Shown: positions 47,560 through 58,267 of the stretch, piece after piece
How the letters are laid out: each line of letters opens with the position of its first letter
Numbering within the stretch: the first letter of the stretch is position 1
Assembly (NCBI GenBank): GCA_034008185.1
Contig: CM067087.1
Location: 47,474,090-47,538,089 of the forward strand
Source: Gorsachius magnificus
Lineage: Eukaryota > Chordata > Aves > Pelecaniformes > Ardeidae
Length of the DNA: 64,000 nucleotides
Direction: 5' to 3'
Notes under the pieces: generated by a model
What the model was told of the DNA's origin: nothing
Seen by the model: only the letters and a program-made list of their open reading frames with translations
Databases searched by the model: none
Position numbers and translations under genes: made by a program

Positions 47560-47990
47560 CCTGTGCAAGACAACACGCCAACACCATTGCCCGTGCAAGA
47601 CAACACACCATTGCCTGTGCAAGACAACACACCAACGCCTGTGCAAGACAACACACCAAGCCTGTGCAAGACAACACACCATTGCCTGTGCAAGCAACAC
47701 CCAACGCCTGTGCAAGGCAACACCCAATGCCTGGGCAAGACAACACACCAACGCCTGTGCAAGGCAACACGCCAATGCCTGGGCAAGACAACACACCAAC
47801 ACCTGGGCAAGACAACACACCAACACCTGTGCAAGGCAACACGCCAACGCCTGTGCAAGACAACACGCCAACGCCTGTGCAAGGCAACACGCCAACGCCT
47901 GTGCAAGGCAACACGCCAACGCCTGTGCAAGACAACACACCAACCTGGCAAGACAACACGCCATCGCCTGTGCAACACAATATGCCATTG
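47560..47990 (+). repeat. 24-bp minisatellite, about 18 units
   Basis: Tandem copies of a unit close to cctgtgcaagacaacacacc followed by aacg. Most units are exactly 24 bp and a few are 22-23; the first is longer by a partial duplication. Units differ at a few fixed sites: cctgtg or cctggg, aagaca or aaggca, cacacc or cacgcc, and the last four bases aacg, aatg or attg. Because the unit holds no stop triplet on either strand, all six frames are open here (longest 272 codons, 47365-48183), giving peptides such as TPTPVQDN, NACARQHA and GVGVLSCT repeats. This is not coding evidence in itself. Confidence 0.97.
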
Positions 47991-48419
47991 CCTTCCTGGT
48001 CCCCTCCACAGCCACATCCTCCACCTGCAAATTTTAGCTGGGTGGGAAAGCTCTGAGCCAGCCTCCGGGCATCCCGCAGCAGCATCTCCCGCCCTGCCGG
48101 AGGGTGCAGGTCCGGATAAGGTGGTGGTCCCAATGCTGTGTGTTTCCAGGATGAATTTTTCCCAGCAGAATTACCCAGGCTGACTTCAGGCTTCGCTAAT
48201 GACTTCTATTCCTCTGCCATCTGCCCGAGCCATTTCAATCCTTGAGTTTCAACATGCAATTTCACAACGCGTGGCTTTGTTTCAAAGGGTGACCGAACTG
48301 CAAATCAGCCCCTCCAAATCCCCAGTCATACGCTTTACATTAAGCAATTAAAAAATTTTTAACGAGCCTCCATTTCCTTTTCTATTTTAATAACAATAAC
48401 GGTCAAACTTCTGTTTAAG
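47991..48419. other. Short unique stretch, no gene seen
   Basis: Nothing is recognised between the minisatellite and the old repeat. The part from 48190 to 48410 is AT-rich. Confidence 0.4.
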
Positions 48420-48570
48420 AAGCAGTTTCTGGTTCTATTAGGAAATGCGCCAACCTTAAAGAAATTTTGGAGAGGTAATAGCTTTTATTAAGCCAAATTA
48501 TATAATTAGTAAAAAACCAGCCGAGCTTTGAGGCACACAAGCTCTTCTTCAGGTCTGGGGAGAGACAATG
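48420..48570 (-). repeat. Ancient retroelement tail ('cttcttcaggtctgg' family)
   Basis: On the minus strand the order is 'acctgaagaagagcttgtgt', 'ctcaaagctcgg' and 'ttaataaaagctattacctc'. This matches a very common old repeat end of reptile and bird genomes (acctgaagaag...ctcgaaagcttg...ccaataaaagatattacctc). The family name is uncertain (a non-LTR or Penelope-like element). It is strongly diverged and non-coding. Confidence 0.65.
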
Positions 48571-48989
48571 CTCCTTGCAGCTGCAGGACAGCTGTACCTC
48601 GGCATTGCTCCAGGCCAGCTCTCGCTCATCCACACTGCTCTGCCTAGGCTGGGTTTAAAGCAGGCAGCTCTGGCTTGGGCAATGTGTGCCCTCAGGTTAC
48701 ACCGAGCACCGTTTCAGGGTTAGGTATATTATTTTTCTGTGCAAGTTTGAGTTTATGTTGCAGCTTTTGGAAGGATCTCTGACCTACAGCAGCCACCGCT
48801 CCTTCAATGCTGCAGCCATAGGAACAAAAACGTGCGTTAAATACATGCTAGCCCCAAAGGGTCTGTGTCTCCTGTTGTATACAAAGAGCTCAGTTTCGGG
48901 TTTTTTTTTTTTAAAAATGTAATTTTCTGAACAGCTGATATGGGCACATGGGATTCCCAGAACTTCTTCTGGCACAGCCTTTGCTTCAA
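48571..48989. other. Short unique stretch, nothing recognised
   Basis: A T run lies at 48900-48912. No gene or repeat is recognised. Confidence 0.4.
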
Positions 48990-49099
48990 CTTTCAGACTG
49001 GAAACCTCTTGGGGTAGGGACCATGGTTTTAATTATACACAGCTCCCAGCTGAGCAAAACCATCAGCCCCTATTAAGTGAATAAATAATTACTTCAGTG
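48990..49099 (+). repeat. Ancient L2/MIR-like 3' end
   Basis: The stretch 'ctggaaacctcttggggtag', 'ggaccatggttttaattata', 'cacagctcccagc' and an end of 'gtgaataaataattac' parallels the conserved tail of old amniote SINE/LINE elements (gactgtaaactccttggggcagggacc...tacagcgcctagcac...aataaataat). By-eye identity is moderate. Confidence 0.6.
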
Positions 49100-50586
49100 A
49101 AACACAACTCATTCCTGGCTCAAACCCATTACTGCAGTGTTCGTAGGTCATGGTGTATTTGTAAGCATAACTTAAATAAGAAATGTGGATTGGAGAATCC
49201 ATCAGCAAAGATGTCAAATTAGCCTCCAAATCCTGTAATGTATTTTGGTGGATGCTTCAATTTATTAGCGACACACCACCATCATTATCTGCCACCGCAG
49301 GAGCACAGAACCACACCACTGGACTCCATGCGAGGATGTCCCAGGACATTCTCCCAAGACTGGGGGGGGGGAAGAGCTGCTGGCATCTCACAGCACAGCT
49401 GGCCTGGGCCAACACTCCTGGGCAAAGATGAAGTGCAGGATCAACCCCTCTTCATCAAGGGATCAGATCCCACAAAAAGACACAGTGGTCCTGGACTTCT
49501 CCCAGCAGCAGCAGCGTGTGAGTTTAATGCCGGAGTTGCCAGGTTCTGGGGAAGAGTATCTCCATGCCCACGTCATGTCCCGTCCCATCCCAGCCCCATT
49601 AACATGTGGAGGAGACTTTTAAAGTTGATTCACCAGCAAAGGTTGATTGAAGCATGTCTGTCACATCCCCTTTTCATGCCAGTCACTAATTTGCGGAAGA
49701 GTAAGAGCTAGATGGGAAGAGGATAATGAGAGGGGAAAGAAAAAACCCAAAGCCACCACAGTTCCCAGGAGGAAAATATAGATAGCAGGGTGGAACGCAG
49801 GATTCCCACTGCTTTACTTTGTGCCTGCAGTCTCCTGCACTGTGCTTATCTATGGTTTATTTGTGATCAGACCTTGGAGTAATAAAGACAAACCACTCTG
49901 CTCCCACAAGGACCCCATGCCCTATGGGCTAAAGGGTTTTTTCTCCTCTCACATCATCCCGCTCTAGAGTACCACCAATGTGTTCAACCAATACTGTTGG
50001 ATCCAGCGGTGTTGGATGCTCACTCTGGCTGGGTCCCAGATCACCATCTCCCGTGATGGTGTCTCCTGCCATAGCTCAGCCTCCCGCTTTGTTGGCAACA
50101 GGTTTCCATCAGGCACGAGAGCTGCTGGCCCCATCCTCCACCCACCGCGATATTCACTATTTTACATCTCTCTGAAGGTTTTGAGCAGCCAGTTCAGGTC
50201 ACCTTCAGCCAAAGCCTCCATGCCCAGCCACACTGGACATCACTCCATGTGTTTCTGGGTTACTCTGCCACCTCACACTTCCCTCTCTCAGGTTTTTATC
50301 ACCATAATTTCCCCCAAAGTTGCTGTTGTGAGCTGCCATGCATGCTCAGGCACTGCTGACTAAACAGCAAAGTCCCCAGTTGCTCCCATCATCCCACTAG
50401 TGACCATCAGCATCGCCGTACATTGCCCTTGTGCTGCATTACTGGGGTAGCCTCTCTGGTTTGTGTGTCTCCCTGGCACTAACCAGACCAGCGACCACCA
50501 GCTTTATAGACAGTTACCACCTTACGGATATTTTATCTGGGAGGTTGCACAGAACATCCACTTCATACCCACCAATGCCACGTGCT
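49100..50586. other. Unique stretch, no gene seen
   Basis: A G run lies at 49363-49371. Frames at 49238-49711 (157 codons) and 49980-50363 (127 codons) on the plus strand are unrecognised. No repeat is seen. Confidence 0.45.
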
Positions 50587-50811
50587 GGTTTAAGCTAAAC
50601 ATTAGGAAAAACTTCTTCACAGAAAGGGCTGTCAGGCTCTGGAATGGGCTGCCCAGGGAAGCGGTCGAGTCCCCATCCTTGGAGGTATTTAAAAAAAGGG
50701 TAGATGATGTGCTTAGGGACAGGGTTTAGTGGTGGGATGGCAGGGTTAGGGGAACGGTTGGACTTGATCTTAAAGGTCTTTTCCAACCAAAGCAATTCTA
50801 TGATTCTATGA
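50587..50811 (+). mobile_element. CR1 LINE 3' fragment with ORF2 C-terminal end
   Basis: Starts near 'ggtttaagctaaacattagg' and ends in 'caattctatgattctatg'. The frame ending at 50729 gives [19 protein letters not shown] then [19 protein letters not shown], the usual last residues of CR1 ORF2. The part of that frame before 50587 is unrelated flanking DNA. Confidence 0.94.
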
Positions 50812-53800
50812 CTGTCCAATGAGGAAAAAAGGAGAAAAATCACAAATGCTACAAATATGCGGCAGGCAGAAATCAGAGAAGTCTCAGGACCCACACAGCC
50901 AGGAATCTTTTGGGGTGAAAAGGCAAAGATTATTGCAGGAAGCTTGAGAACAATGCTTGACTATTTAAGGACAGCAGTGTTTCCTTTCTGCACATCAGCA
51001 CCATTTGTTTGTTTTGGAGTCCAGCCAGAAACCATGTGATGTCTGCTCCTCTGTTAAGGTGGAAGAGTATTTGCAAGGACTCACCCAATGTTACCAAAAC
51101 ATAACTGGCCTATATCTCTATTCATGGGCATTAATGCTTTGTAAACCATCCGTGATTGCCGCAAGAGGTTATGGATACCAGAAATACAAACGAGGTCAAA
51201 AAGTGATAGAATTCTTGGAAAAAAGGTCCACTGAGGATGATTAAAATCAAATGTCACAGATCCTTGGCAGCTAGGAGGACACTGTCTGACCACTTTTTCC
51301 TTGTCCTAACACTCTTCGCAAACCACCCAGCACTGGCCATTGAATCAAGGTAGGATATAAATGGGCTTTTGCAGTGACCCAGTGGGACGTCTTCACGCTC
51401 GCCTGTGGAAGAGGTGGATGTTCAAGCCCCACTCTTTCCTGAGCAGGGCTGCAATCAGCCTCCCCGCCAGCCCTACCACCCATTTCTGATTTTCTCTACC
51501 ACATCATCAGATTTCAGAGCAATGTCCAGAGCTAATAGCACACCGGCTCCGCAGGCTTCATTGCCATCAGATGCTGCAATGAATATAGAAATACAAGTAG
51601 TTATCAGGCTAGCTGAGAGCTGGAGGAAGAGATGGTGAATATGGTGGTCCTGTGCTGCTTCCAAACAAGGAGAGATCTTGCAGCCTCTGTCGCTGCTAGG
51701 CTGCAGCATCTCTTTTGCAGAAAGGTTTAACTGACCTCTAATTCCCCCTTTCCCTCTTGCAGCTTTCCGTATCTTCCAAGACCACCATTGGAAGGGCCTA
51801 AAAAGAGCTTTTCAAGTGCTTGGTTTTGAGAATGGCACCCTTTCAGCTGGGAAGCGTGGTATAGGATGACATGGAATGGGAATGTTACCTCTCAACACAA
51901 GCTAAAAGCAATGGTGATTTTCCAAGTCTAGCTGAGTACATAGGAATTTTTCATCTGGTCTTCATATCCTACGGAACAGGAAGGGGTCTTCCCTGCAACC
52001 CAGCAAGATAGTGCAAAGCTGTGCCGTGGCATCCTGGTTTTTCCCCTGGAGTCAAAAATGAAAGCATGGGGGGGGGGGGAAAGACATCTTGTCATTACAG
52101 TTTGCTCACAGGTTGGTATCACCACTTCCACAGGGAATAGCAAGCATGACAGAGCTCGTATTTCCACACTCCGGTGTGGTCAGGGCACTTCGCTTTTAGA
52201 TGGGAGCAGAAATCTCATTTCTGTGTGAGTTAGGACTGCTCCTCCCTTATTCTTGAAAGTGTCAGCAAGTCCCCACAGACTATGGAATGAGAAATAATTC
52301 TGTACTAGCAGCACAGCATTCCTTATGCCTTGTCTCCGACCTTACCTGCCAGGTAAAAACTTTCTATCACCTCATCAAAAACCGAGCAAAAAGCCCGAGG
52401 TGTGGGTGACGAGTCACGGGCTGGTCATTAGGGTTTATTTACACAGGCTACAGTAACTCACAGCCAAGGACCACGCAAGTTCCGTTTGCATAAACAGCTA
52501 AAGATTATTTCCAAATATCAACCACAGTAGCAGAAGTCACAGTTACTGCACCAGTCACACGCGGCACAAAAAAGTCCAAGCTTTTTTCTGCAAATCCAGC
52601 GCCAGTGTGATCAACAACTTAACCCGTGCCATTAACCAGAAGTCAAGAAGCCATAGCAAGCAGGCGAGAAGGGGGGAAGAAATGGATGAAGCCAAAACAA
52701 CAGCAGTGCATTTTGGACAGAACTACAGAAACAACACAAAACTGGCTGGATTTCAGCGTCTGGATGCTTCGCAGCTCTAGGGCAGGTCTGGCCACACAAT
52801 CTTTGCATGGGGACCAGACTCTGCCCACTCATCCCCTCCTGCTTTTCTTATTCCATTAAGAGGCAAGGCAATTTTCTCCAGTTTTTAATTAAGAAAATCC
52901 TTGCCTCAACCTAAACATCCGTCTCCTGCCCATGTGCTAAATAGCTTAATCTCCCCTCCACTGCACTGCAACCACTTCTATTCGTTATGTCATCATCGAT
53001 GACATAGTTTGCTCAAGGCCCTTGGTAATGAAGTGCAAGCAAAGGTATTAAAAATACAGGCCACTTCCCTGGCTGGCTGGGGGTTAGTTTTAGTGCAAGT
53101 GAGGGGAGAAGGGGATGTTCCTTTCTTCTGCCTCAATAACGAAAGGACTCCGCAGGACAGCCTGCAGCATTGGCTGCAACCACTTCCTCCAGACAGGCCC
53201 CACAACCCCCAGTCTGGGGAACTTGTTGGCTTTGGCTTTGTCTCCAGCTGGCCTGATCTGGGACCAGGTATCCCACAGCTTGCACTGCTCTGATCTTGAT
53301 TTACGAGGGCCTGAGATCCCTGATTAAGAAATCAGAAGTCCTGAAGCAATAGTAGCATTTCTTTGCAGCAAACTTTTTCTTAGTTGCCCATTAGGGACTG
53401 CAAACCATTAATGAGTCTCCTGCTGCTTTTCCAGACCTGCTTTGTGGTCAGAGCCCTTAAATTCAGATTGAGTTTGCAAGCTCATTGGGTTTCTTTCCTT
53501 ATTTCTCCTCATTTCTGGTCTTTTGAGGCCAGTTTTTGTTCTGAAGGCTGGTCCCAGTTTGATACATTAACCTCACCGAGGACACAGCTGCATCTGAAAA
53601 TAACATTTATTCCTCATTGCTCATGGAAGTGCTTTGAGTGTCTCAGAGGATCTAGAGGCCCATAGTCCTTAAAAGTTTACCTGTTGGTGCAGAGTTCATT
53701 GTGCCTCTGAAGAGCATTGTCCCTCTGGTGCTTCCTCCCCCATTTCATGCCCACGTTGGGTGGTTCTTCATCCAAGGACGCAGGAAAATAGCAGACCGCT

Positions 53801-54599
53801 CTATGGCACCAAGGCTCATCCTGCTTGAAGCCAGACCTGGACATCAATATGCTGTCCCTGAGCAGGGCTGGTGCCTTCCCCATCACCACCCCAGGGCAGC
53901 CTTGCTGCTGGTGGGATTGCTAAAGACCCCCCAGGACATGCCAGGAGCCCTGGCCCCATGGTCTGTGCCAAACTCACCCAACAAAAGCCATCCAGCCCCC
54001 ACACTTTCTTGCCTTGCTAAAAGCAGGCAGAGGGAGTGCCTCAGCGCCCCTAAAAGCAAACACCAGCAGCGCTTCCTTAGGCAAAAGCTAGAGGAGCCCT
54101 AATTCTGCTGGAAGACAAAAGAGGAAAAGTGGAAAAGCCTGGTGCTAGGGACCCTCAGTCCCTTTATAGGAGGAACCTGAGCTGCCCTAATTCTCTCCAG
54201 CTGAGCTGGAAGCTGTGCCCCGTCTGCACCTGGAAGGCAGAGCCCTCTGCACGCTGACGGCCTGGGAGGAGAGCGTGGGCTTAAGGCGATGGTGAAGCTG
54301 GTGGGGGATTGCTGCCTGTCCAGTGTCTCTGCAGCTCTGCTGAATTGCAAAGGGCCGGACAGAATTGGGGGTTTTCCTTGATCCCCATTGTTTCAGCAAG
54401 CTCTGGTTGCATTCCCGGGGCAGGGTCTGCTTTTCAGATTGGCAAACTGTAGGTTAGGCTTTCAATTGATTGATGGCTTGTTTTCCTAGGGCGGTTAGCT
54501 AGCTAACACAGCAAAGAGAAAAAGGATCTAGACAACATAAATATCTTCTTCCAAGACCTTTCCAAGAATTTTGGCTCCGGGGCCCCTCTTCAAGTTAGC
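50812..54599. other. Unique stretch, no gene seen
   Basis: Mostly AT-balanced unique DNA. A short hairpin (tatgtcatc / gatgacata, 3-nt loop) lies at 52986-53006. A G run is at 52070-52079. Several frames of 70-133 codons exist, including a 79-codon one at 51005-51244, but none matches a known protein. Confidence 0.45.
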
Positions 54600-54686
54600 G
54601 GTGTCCCTGCTCACTGCAGGGGGGTTGGACTAGATGACCTCTAGGGGTCCCTTCCAACCCAAAACGTTCTATGATTCTATGATTCC
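54600..54686 (+). mobile_element. CR1 LINE 3' tail
   Basis: About 85 bp: 'ggtgtccctgctcactgcag', 'ggggttggactagatgacct', 'cccttccaacccaaaacgtt' and a tail of two full motifs. It is of the same group as the tails at 7218, 13148 and 58203. Confidence 0.93.
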
Positions 54687-56602
54687 ATGTAGGAAAAACA
54701 TGAAGCAGCAAGAAAAGTGCAGTTGCACTCCCTGGGAGTTGAGGATGGGGTTTTAGAGGTATTTTAAATTATCTGGGGGGAACTTTAGGCCTTATTATAA
54801 AGCAGCCCTAAGAAATAAGGAAATACTGATTCCAACTTACACTCAGAGAATTGAGGTGCAAAAAGAGATGTTTGAGGGCTTGCTAATGGGAGATGCAGAG
54901 CACCCACCCACCCATGGTGGAGCACCCTGCAGGAGAGCCATCAATGCCAGCGGTCCTCCCAGTGCCACCGCAGCACCCTGTCTGACGTTTGCCTAAAACG
55001 TGGCTTTCCTCCCAATAACCGGCGTTCCCTAGTGCTGGCCCAAGCCACAGCTTTACCCCAGAGCTTCAGACCTGTCCTGTGAAAGGCGAGTCCCTCTGAT
55101 AAGAAGCACCAGCCCCTCCGTTTTCACATGGGACAGCCCTCTGACTACAGAAATGCTGTTTTGGCAGATACCTTTTGGCTAGATCCCGAGCAACTTTGGG
55201 GTGACCTACATCCTTGGGTCATTGTCCTCTGCCTAGGTAAGATGCTCAGAACTCTTTTCAGGAGCATTAAAACAAAACCAGACCTGAATGCAGTAGATGC
55301 CTCCTGAGAAACACCGTGACGCAAGCTGTAATCGTCCCACCTCTGCTGCACAGCGCTATCAGATGTGAGGATGAAGAGCAGAGGGAGAGCACTCCTGTGG
55401 CCCAGCGGTTGTTGGCCTCCATGGCATCCCAGCCACCCCGGGCCTCCAGGGCTGCCCTAGGATGCTCAAGGGCTCGGGGATGCCCATGTTCCCCCTGCAG
55501 CCAGCTCCGTGCTGGAGCTGGGCACCCCCACGAGCGAGTTTGCTGCTGGTGCTACCCCACGTCCCTGCAAACGGATGGAGGCGGGTCACCCTTGCCTGGT
55601 GGTGATGTAGGGCATGCAAAGCCCATGCGATGCCTGAACCAAACCTTGACCCTCACCAAACCTCATTTTTTTTTTCTTTAAGAAGCAGGACAATCATGAC
55701 AATGCATAATCCTAGCTTTTCTAGACCCGTGCGATATAATTATCGCTGCCAAAGATCCTGCTTACTTCACAGCTTGTTAACAGGTGAGGTCCAACAGCTC
55801 TTGGAGCAACTGGGTGTATTCAACTGGGAAGTTAGTTAGAAAATGGAAGAAAGGAGAAGAAAAATAAATAGGATCCTATCCCATAGCTCTGCTTAGCTTT
55901 CGGCTTGGCGGCCTGAATGTTTCCAAGCCAGCAGGAGTACAACTTGGCTGTAAGTCCCTATTATGCAATAGCGACTTCTTTGTTTCCTCTCACTTTAAGG
56001 TTTAGCAACAGCGAAGAAAAAAAAAACCCACCCTCATATACAGAAACTAAAGCGGGGGGGGGGGGAGGCGGGGAACATTAAGACGACGCTGAATCCCTTT
56101 GAGCTATTAATGGAGAATTGCATAACCGCTGCTGCGGGGTTGCTAGGTTTTACCACGTCCCTGCGCCGCGTTAAATATTAACAGGACTGGTGCTTTCGGC
56201 AGCACTGCTGTCGCCTTGCCTGGATACGGCCAGGCCAATCCCAGCCGCTGGCCGGGTTTCCATGGAACCGATATCACCCCTTTTTCTTCATTCACGGCGA
56301 AATCCTCCCAGCGCTTGGCTAAATCCATTTTCGAAAACGAGGCGTGTACAAACGAAGCGGAGCGGTTTTTCAGCGTTCGCTCCATGCCTCATGGATGTGT
56401 GGGGGTGTGCTTGCTTCGTCGTGGGAAAAAAAAAAAAAAAAAGCGAGGTTTAGAAATGACGCATATTTTTGTCTTGCCTGGCAGATCTGCAGAGCCACAC
56501 GGTGCTTTTAACCCTCGTGTCACCAGCTCCGAAACAGCTACCTGTGCGGCTGGGTTCCCTGCAATAATTAAAGGGGGCTTAGCAGGAAGAGGGGGACAGA
56601 TA
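54687..56602. other. Unique stretch, no gene seen
   Basis: A G run lies at 56055-56066 and an A run at 56426-56442. Frames up to 130 codons are unrecognised. No other repeat is seen. Confidence 0.45.
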
Positions 56603-56887
56603 TTTTAGTAGGGCCAGCTGTGACAGGACAAGGGATAATGGTTTCAAACTAAACCAGAGTAGGTTTAGGCTGGATCTAAGGAAGAAATTCTTTCCAGTGA
56701 GGGTGGTGAAACCCTGGCAGGGGTTGCCCAGAGAGGGGGTGGAGGCCCCATCCCTGGGACCATTCCAGGCCAGGTTGGCCGGGGCTGTGAGCAACCTGAT
56801 GTGGTTCAAGGTGTCCCTGCTCCTGCAGGGGGGTTGGGCTGGGTGGCCTCTCGGGGTCCCTTCCCATCCAAAACATTCTGTGATTCT
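56603..56887 (+). mobile_element. CR1 LINE 3' fragment
   Basis: From 'ttttagtagggccagctgtg' through 'gtttaggctggatctaagga' and 'ggtggtgaaaccctggcagg' to a single tail motif 'attctgtgattctc'. It is nearly identical to 28714-29017 over the central 160 bp. Confidence 0.95.
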
Positions 56888-57129
56888 CCACCCCATTCCT
56901 CCTCCTCATCTACCCTCCTTCTGTTTCCTGGCTTAAATTAGACTGCCAGATCTTCTGGATGAGTTATGCAAAAAATAAATACAGCATCTCCTGAGCTGTG
57001 GGTTTGCGGTCTTTTCCCCCAGTAACACAACTCTCATCAAAACCTTTCAGATTTACATTTAAAGCATCTTAATGGAGTTAATGGTGCAGATTTTCAACAC
57101 ATTGGCTTTGTGGGACCAGTTTACATCCA
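56888..57129. other. Short unique stretch, nothing recognised
   Basis: AT-rich unique DNA that runs into the candidate noncoding block. Confidence 0.4.
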
Positions 57130-57480
57130 TGCTGGGGCCAGTTTTCATCTGTGCTGGATGCTGAGAGGCTTTGCTCGCTGTTGCTCTTTGGAGAAGGGCA
57201 GCACTAGATGCTAGAGATCTGCATATTCAATATGCATGTGAGCTCAAACAGCTTTTTGTTATGTCTCTAATTAGGCTAAGTAGGGTGTTGGATTCGAGTG
57301 CTAATTAGAAATGACCACTCTAAAATACATTAGGATATTTAGGGCTGTGTGCTGTTTGCATATTTAAGTTCCAGCTCCTGTTGACGGGTTTGTGTGAGTA
57401 ATGAGATGAGTCCATCCACCTAATTCCTTTTAACCCATGACATTATTTATTTTATTTCATTTTTTTTTCTGACAGCTACA
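57130..57480. promoter_or_regulatory. Candidate conserved noncoding element
   Basis: An AT-rich, frame-poor block with a short palindrome TGCATATT C AATATGCA (57220-57236), two TAATTA-type homeodomain sites ('tctctaattaggc' and 'gtgctaattagaa'), a TTTGCATAT octamer-like site near 57355 and an AT-rich end. This composition is typical of vertebrate developmental enhancers. Without a second genome, conservation is unproven. Confidence 0.25.
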
Positions 57481-57693
57481 CCATGCCTATGAAAATGGGT
57501 CTCCAGCAGTGGGAATGAGCATGCGTAGGAGATGGTGTTACCCCTGGCAAAAGGGGGAAGGGAGCATTTGGCAGTGAGAGGCAGGGTCTGGCAGTTGGGA
57601 CGGGTCCAGCCCTCTAAAATAAGGCTGTGATTATCCCCTGTTTACCCAGCACTGAGGAGGGCGTCCCTGGCAGTACCCTGGGGGGAATTTAGG
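57481..57693. other. Short unique stretch, nothing recognised
   Basis: No gene or repeat is recognised between the AT-rich block and the diverged CR1. Confidence 0.4.
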
Positions 57694-57880
57694 CTCGTAG
57701 GGTCACGGGGTGACGTAGGTTGGAGGGGGCCTCAGGAGGGCTGTAGCCTCACTCAGAGCGGGGTCAGTGCGGAGGGCAGACCAGGGATTACCCGGCTGGG
57801 TCCTGCAGCCCTCTGAGGATGGGGACAGCCCAGCTTCTCGGGGTCCATGTCACGCTGCTCCCGACCAGCTGCTTCACTGC
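57694..57880 (-). mobile_element. Diverged CR1 LINE 3' fragment
   Basis: The plus-strand order 'ctcgtagggtcacggggtga', 'cgtaggttggagggggcctc' and 'aggagggctgtagcctcact' follows a CR1 group with tagaatcatagggt...aggttggaagggacctcaggaggtct. It continues through 'agcggggtcagtgcggaggg' and 'cccgaccagctgcttcactg'. Several A/T positions of the usual sequence are G/C here. It is older or more altered than the other copies. Confidence 0.72.
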
Positions 57881-58202
57881 GACTTCGGATGGGTAAGACA
57901 AAGAACCCGATGCCCCCATACTCCCCCTTCCTATTGCGAGTGCAACCCGTAAGCCCCCAGGCAGGCTTGGAAGGGGACACAAACCTTTCCCACAATTGCT
58001 CTACTTCAGTGAGGACTTCAGGTCCAGGGAATGGTAGCTCAGATGGTCAGTACTGAGGAAGGGTATCATCCAAATCAGTTGAGTGTCAATGGGGAAGGTC
58101 ATCCCCTGAGCTGGGCCAGGAGGGGTACTCTCCTCCTCTTCCACTGCAGCCATCAAAAAGCAGGAAAGAAACTGGCCCTTAAGGTTCATTGACAAATGAC
58201 GT
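57881..58202. other. Short unique stretch, nothing recognised
   Basis: About 320 bp of unique sequence between two CR1 pieces. No gene or repeat is seen. Confidence 0.4.
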
Positions 58203-58267
58203 TGGGGATTGAACTAGATGACCTCTAAAGGTCCCTTCCAACCCAAAACTTTCTATGATTCTATGAA
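58203..58267 (+). mobile_element. CR1 LINE 3' tail, ~65 bp
   Basis: Contains 'gaactagatgacctctaaag', 'gtcccttccaacccaaaact' and a tail of ATTCTATGA motifs. It is 5'-truncated. Confidence 0.93.

Noticed and set aside
47560..47990. Possible CRISPR-like array
   Set aside because: The copies are head-to-tail with no unique spacers, and the DNA is vertebrate. It is a minisatellite.
47365..48183. A 272-codon ORF and five other long frames over the minisatellite, as a repeat protein gene
   Set aside because: The 24-bp unit has no stop triplet on either strand, so every frame is open. Unit lengths of 22 and 23 bp shift the frame, which selection on a protein would not tolerate.
52986..53006. Short hairpin tatgtcatc / gatgacata
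   Set aside because: Nine-bp arms are expected by chance in 64 kb. It does resemble a CRE-like dyad, but nothing else supports a function.
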